From JAAXZI01 sp045863575 (GTDB lineage: Bacteria; Planctomycetota; Phycisphaerae; UBA1845; PWPN01), in contig BTUC01000315.1 of NCBI GenBank assembly GCA_045863575.1, positions 1 through 8,278 on the forward strand: DNA of 8,278 bases, read 5' to 3'. Position numbers and translations under genes: made by a program. A model generated the notes under the pieces. The model had not been told where the DNA came from. It was given only the letters and a program-made list of their open reading frames with translations, and ran no database searches. This document shows positions 5,817 through 8,278 of this stretch, piece by piece; the first letter of the stretch is position 1, and each line of letters starts with the position of its first letter.

Positions 5817-5852
5817 CAGGTTGCCAGCCTGTGTGCGCCGGTTGGAAACCGG
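5817..5852. repeat. REP-like pair of mini-hairpins
   Basis: Two small palindromes sit 6 bp apart, each with a 6-bp stem and 3-nt loop: CAGGTT-GCC-AGCCTG (5817-5831, one G-U pair) and CCGGTT-GGA-AACCGG (5838-5852). From memory, short intergenic elements with this GGTTGCCAGCC/CCGGTTGGAAACCGG style recur many times in planctomycete genomes. Only one copy is in this window, so the repeat status rests on that recollection. Confidence 0.5.
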
Positions 5853-5917
5853 TGCCACACCGGCCGGATAGGTCCTTAGGCTGGCGGACGAGCCTCCCGG
5901 CGACTCCGGATCGGCGG

Positions 5918-7738
5918 CTATTCACAGTCCGGCGCCGGGGGGATTTCCGGCCCCCGCGCGCAGGCTTCGAAAGCCGCCAGATCTCCCAGATCGATGTCGC
6001 CGTCGGGGAGGTTCTCGCCCTCCGGCCTGTCCAGGCATCGGCAGTACTCGAGTTCGGCGGGCCAGCCCTGGCCGTCTCCGCCGAAGCACTTCTGGAGCAG
6101 GCCAAAATCCTCCTGGTCCACGTCGCCGTCTTCATCCACGTCGGCGAAAGGCTGCGGGCAGGGCGGACTGGCCGTGTAGACGCCCACGTCATCGATGGCG
6201 ATGACCCCTCTCAGTCGAGGCGTCCACCCCTGCGTGCCGTCCGCCAACAGGTCGAACCTGACGGTGATGTCGGCAGTAGCCATCCCCTTCCAGTCGAGCG
6301 TGAACAGGTCATATCCCAGCGTTTCCTGATTGGGCCAGCCGCTCAGGGCAATCGTCTTCGTGGCCACCTCGTTCTCGTCTACGATGATGTTCATCACGAC
6401 ATGGGTCGGATTATGCAGCACATCATGCAGCCTGATCCATGCGGCAAACACGATGTCGTATTCCCCCGGTCCGTTGGGCAGGCCCAGCGATTGTGTCGCC
6501 GTACCCGTCGTGACGACGCCCTCTGCCTCCATTCCGAGGAAATAAGATCCCTCATGAGCGCTGGTGCCGGCCAGCAACGGCCCGCTGGTGATAACCGCGT
6601 CGCCTTCGACGACCCAAGGCTCCGAGCCCTGCTCGAAGCCGCCGTTCACGACGTAGTTGTCGCCGTCGGGCAGCTGCAACTCGAAGACATCGTATACCGG
6701 CTCGATGGGGCCGCAGGCACCGGGACGCGAGCCGGAAACCTGGTACAGACCGGCTGGCCGATTGGTAAGGTCAAAGGAGGCCACGATCTGGTCGCTCTGG
6801 GACGAGTCGATGATCGTGCCCGGGATGATGGTGTCCGGCGCGGGCGTGTCGCTCTGATAATAGCAGGTGGGGCAGGTCGGTGCGACCGGCCGTATCAGTG
6901 ACACGCCGTCCAGAAGATTCACGTTCGTGCCGGAAATGGTGAGTTCGACCGTGCCCTGCGGCTTCTTGAGCGAGGCGGGCGATACCGGGTTGGCGTCGAA
7001 GGACGTGGCATCGGTGCAGAACGCGGTATAGTCACCGTCGGTCGGCACGTATTCGGCGCTGTTGGCCAGCACGATGACATCGACGCGCGCGTTGCGCTTG
7101 TAGGCCTCACGCTCGTAGATGCGGAAGGAAAGCTTGTCTCCCAGGATGGCGACGGTTTTGGGCCGCAATGCAGCGGGGCCGTGGCTGGCGCCCACCCACC
7201 TCCAGTTAGGGCTGATCGCGTCGGGAGCGAGGTTGTTGAGGAAGACGTCGTCGGCGTCGGCACGCGCGGCGATGGCGGCTTCCCAGTCCGGTTCGGTGGG
7301 TTCGGCCACCACCAGGTCAGTGGGGTGTCCGTTCACGAGGAGGTAATCCGAGTCGGCGTAGGTGTCAGACTCGGAGCCGGCCGGCATCTGTGTGCGCGCC
7401 CAGAAAGACCAGGTGCCGCTGACGTCAAACTCCGCGGGGATCAGGGCAGCGGGGACTTCGTACTGGGCCCACCAAGGGAACTGGTTGGCAGGCCCGTCCG
7501 TCGGCCCGTAAGGAAAGTAGTAGGATTCACCGCTCAGCGTGCCGAAGGCGTAGTAATCGAGGACATAATTGGGTGCTCCGCCGTCCAGGCTGCGTGAAAC
7601 GAAGCTGTTGGAACTGATCCAGATCTGCTGGCCGCCGCCGTATTGGGAAAACTGAATCTCCGCGAAGGCGGCCGAGCCCAGCGAGACGGCCAGCCAGGCG
7701 GCTACGCCCAGGTTTCGAGAACAGGGAACTGCATGCAT
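5918..7738 (-). CDS. Exported protein with jelly-roll module and C-terminal dockerin-like repeat, 606 aa
   Basis: Function unknown; secreted or cell-surface. The ATG at 7738 has GGAGGAG 6 nt upstream and a signal peptide (1-26, cleavage AFA|E). Residues 27 to about 220 form an aromatic-rich beta domain with GTWSFWAR and SDYLLVNG. About 258-352 carry an IPT/TIG-like pattern (VELTISGTNV, then DLTNRPAGLYQV). About 360-522 resemble a carbohydrate-binding jelly roll that opens with VVNGGFEQGSEPW. Residues 531-595 hold two calcium-loop motifs. The first, D533-D535-D537-D541-D544, is complete. The second keeps D579, D583 and D586 but has Glu575 and Leu577 at the first two ligand positions. Each is followed by a Phe-x-x-(Leu/Phe)-x-(Lys/Ala)-Cys segment. 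This dockerin-like tail is common in Planctomycetota; whether it binds a cohesin is unknown. The Pro-rich end has no sortase or PEP-CTERM signal. The gene converges on the 3776 gene. Confidence 0.9.
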   Translation of the reverse strand: MHAVPCSRNLGVAAWLAVSLGSAAFAEIQFSQYGGGQQIWISSNSFVSRSLDGGAPNYVLDYYAFGTLSGESYYFPYGPTDGPANQFPWWAQYEVPAALIPAEFDVSGTWSFWARTQMPAGSESDTYADSDYLLVNGHPTDLVVAEPTEPDWEAAIAARADADDVFLNNLAPDAISPNWRWVGASHGPAALRPKTVAILGDKLSFRIYEREAYKRNARVDVIVLANSAEYVPTDGDYTAFCTDATSFDANPVSPASLKKPQGTVELTISGTNVNLLDGVSLIRPVAPTCPTCYYQSDTPAPDTIIPGTIIDSSQSDQIVASFDLTNRPAGLYQVSGSRPGACGPIEPVYDVFELQLPDGDNYVVNGGFEQGSEPWVVEGDAVITSGPLLAGTSAHEGSYFLGMEAEGVVTTGTATQSLGLPNGPGEYDIVFAAWIRLHDVLHNPTHVVMNIIVDENEVATKTIALSGWPNQETLGYDLFTLDWKGMATADITVRFDLLADGTQGWTPRLRGVIAIDDVGVYTASPPCPQPFADVDEDGDVDQEDFGLLQKCFGGDGQGWPAELEYCRCLDRPEGENLPDGDIDLGDLAAFEACARGPEIPPAPDCE

Positions 7739-7774
7739 GACTCACTCCTCCAGAAAACAGAAATGCCTTCAATG

Positions 7775-7901
7775 CTCCAGGGCAATCCCCCTTGTCGCCG
7801 CGTGAGAAGAAACGACGCGCATGCGGATGGGGATCTGGCTCGAAACTCCTGATCGAACCTCGAACACTTGCGCCCAACTCGACAGAGATACGGCCCTGGA
7901 G
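7775..7901. repeat. Separated 9-bp inverted repeat next to the assembly gap
   Basis: CTCCAGGGC at 7775-7783 is the exact complement of GCCCTGGAG at 7893-7901. The arms are 109 bp apart in the region upstream of the 5918-7738 gene, and the right arm ends 5 bp before the Ns. It may be chance or a contig-end artefact. Confidence 0.3.
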
Positions 7902-7906
7902 TAACC

Positions 7907-7916
7907 NNNNNNNNNN
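7907..7916. other. Assembly gap, 10 N
   Basis: Ten undetermined bases between the gene starting at 7738 (minus) and the gene starting at 8009 (plus). A fixed run of ten is usually a scaffolding placeholder, so the true distance is unknown and the divergent arrangement of the two genes is unproven. Confidence 0.98.
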
Positions 7917-8008
7917 GATACGCGCAGTATGCCCAACGGCACTGCGAGAATCAATGAAAAAGATGCTGTTGTTTGAACCGCATGCGGATCAGTGGAGAGA
8001 CGTTGGTA

Positions 8009-8278
8009 ATGAAATTAAAGTGCTTGCGCTTTGTCTCCTGTTGCATCGTGCTGACCGTGTCGACTGCGTCGGCGCAGACCGTCTTTCGCGGACGGGTACA
8101 GGTGGACGGGGCCGGCAAAACGGAGCACCGGATACCACTGACGAATATTCTGAGCATCGCTCACATCACTGGTCCTGACCGCCAGGCGCTGATCAGCCGC
8201 ACACTCTGGGATCACCACCCCTGGGACAGCGAGCCGATCGGTGGATACCGCGTCGCCGGCCTGGAAGGCACGTACACA
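8009..8278 (+). CDS. Exported protein, N-terminal part, paralog of the 3776 gene product
   Basis: The reading frame begins with ATG at 8009, preceded by GGAGAG with 9 nt spacing, and runs off the window after 90 codons. Residues 1-22 form a signal peptide (MKLKCLR, hydrophobic core, ASA|Q). The mature part aligns with the product of the 3776 gene at identical residue numbers from Gln23 to Thr65 without a gap. Shared residues include Q23, V25, G28, R29, P43, L44, T45, L48, G55, P56, R64 and T65. After a 6-residue insertion, P76, G78, Y80, G84, G87, Y89 and T90 match P70, G72, Y74, G78, G81, Y83 and T84. It therefore starts with the same beta-rich domain. Whether it also carries the duplicated modules and the jelly roll cannot be seen. 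Function is unknown. Confidence 0.85.
   Translation, partial: MKLKCLRFVSCCIVLTVSTASAQTVFRGRVQVDGAGKTEHRIPLTNILSIAHITGPDRQALISRTLWDHHPWDSEPIGGYRVAGLEGTYT

Noticed and set aside
5831..6901. 356-codon open frame on the plus strand
   Set aside because: It is antisense to the dockerin-tailed gene, with compositional bias typical of GC-rich shadows.
7954..8178. Open frame starting at ATG 7954 across the start of the 8009 gene
   Set aside because: It lies in another frame from the signal-peptide-encoding gene at 8009, has no ribosome binding site and yields no recognisable protein.

Overview
The window is GC-rich and most likely comes from a draft or metagenome assembly of a Planctomycetota bacterium, probably Phycisphaerae-like. 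The main support is a secreted protein ending in the paired-aspartate, dockerin-like repeat typical of that phylum, plus a second type of large multi-domain secreted beta-sandwich protein and a planctomycete-style tyrosine recombinase. The taxonomic call is inference from protein style. Ten Ns at 7907-7916 mark an assembly gap, so the order of sequence across that point is not proven.

Layout. (1) Positions 1-1427 look like the end of an integrated element: a tyrosine recombinase, open at the left window edge, followed by about 200 bp containing two clusters of helically phased 8-bp motifs. (2) Positions 1428-1500 hold tRNA-Glu(TTC) on the minus strand, with its 3' end facing the integrase. 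This is the classic arrangement for site-specific integration into a tRNA 3' end, and the rest of the element would lie left of the window. (3) Positions 1501-3496 are a chromosomal housekeeping block read on the minus strand: thiL (thiamine-phosphate kinase), tsaE (t6A tRNA modification ATPase), then a small unrecognised gene with its own promoter and ribosome binding site, then the tRNA with a near-consensus promoter. (4) Positions 3497-3775 are a divergent intergenic region with a perfect palindrome at the thiL start, a purine-rich low-complexity tract and a candidate promoter. (5) Positions 3776-5704 (plus) and 5918-7738 (minus) are two convergent genes for large exported proteins. A two-way hairpin terminator and a pair of REP-like mini-hairpins separate them. 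(6) Beyond the gap, a gene starting at 8009 runs off the right edge. Its first 90 residues align almost without gaps to the start of the 3776 gene product, so the two are paralogs.

How the parts relate. thiL and tsaE are a known bacterial gene pair, but their products act in separate pathways. The three exported proteins are built from beta-sandwich and jelly-roll modules and probably act at the cell surface or outside the cell; their ligands cannot be read from sequence. No complete defence system, CRISPR array, toxin-antitoxin pair or insertion sequence was seen. The freshest signals are the phased motif array beside the integrase, the secreted-protein paralog pair with an internal duplication, the unknown small gene with its regulated-looking promoter, and the possibly leaderless starts of thiL and tsaE.
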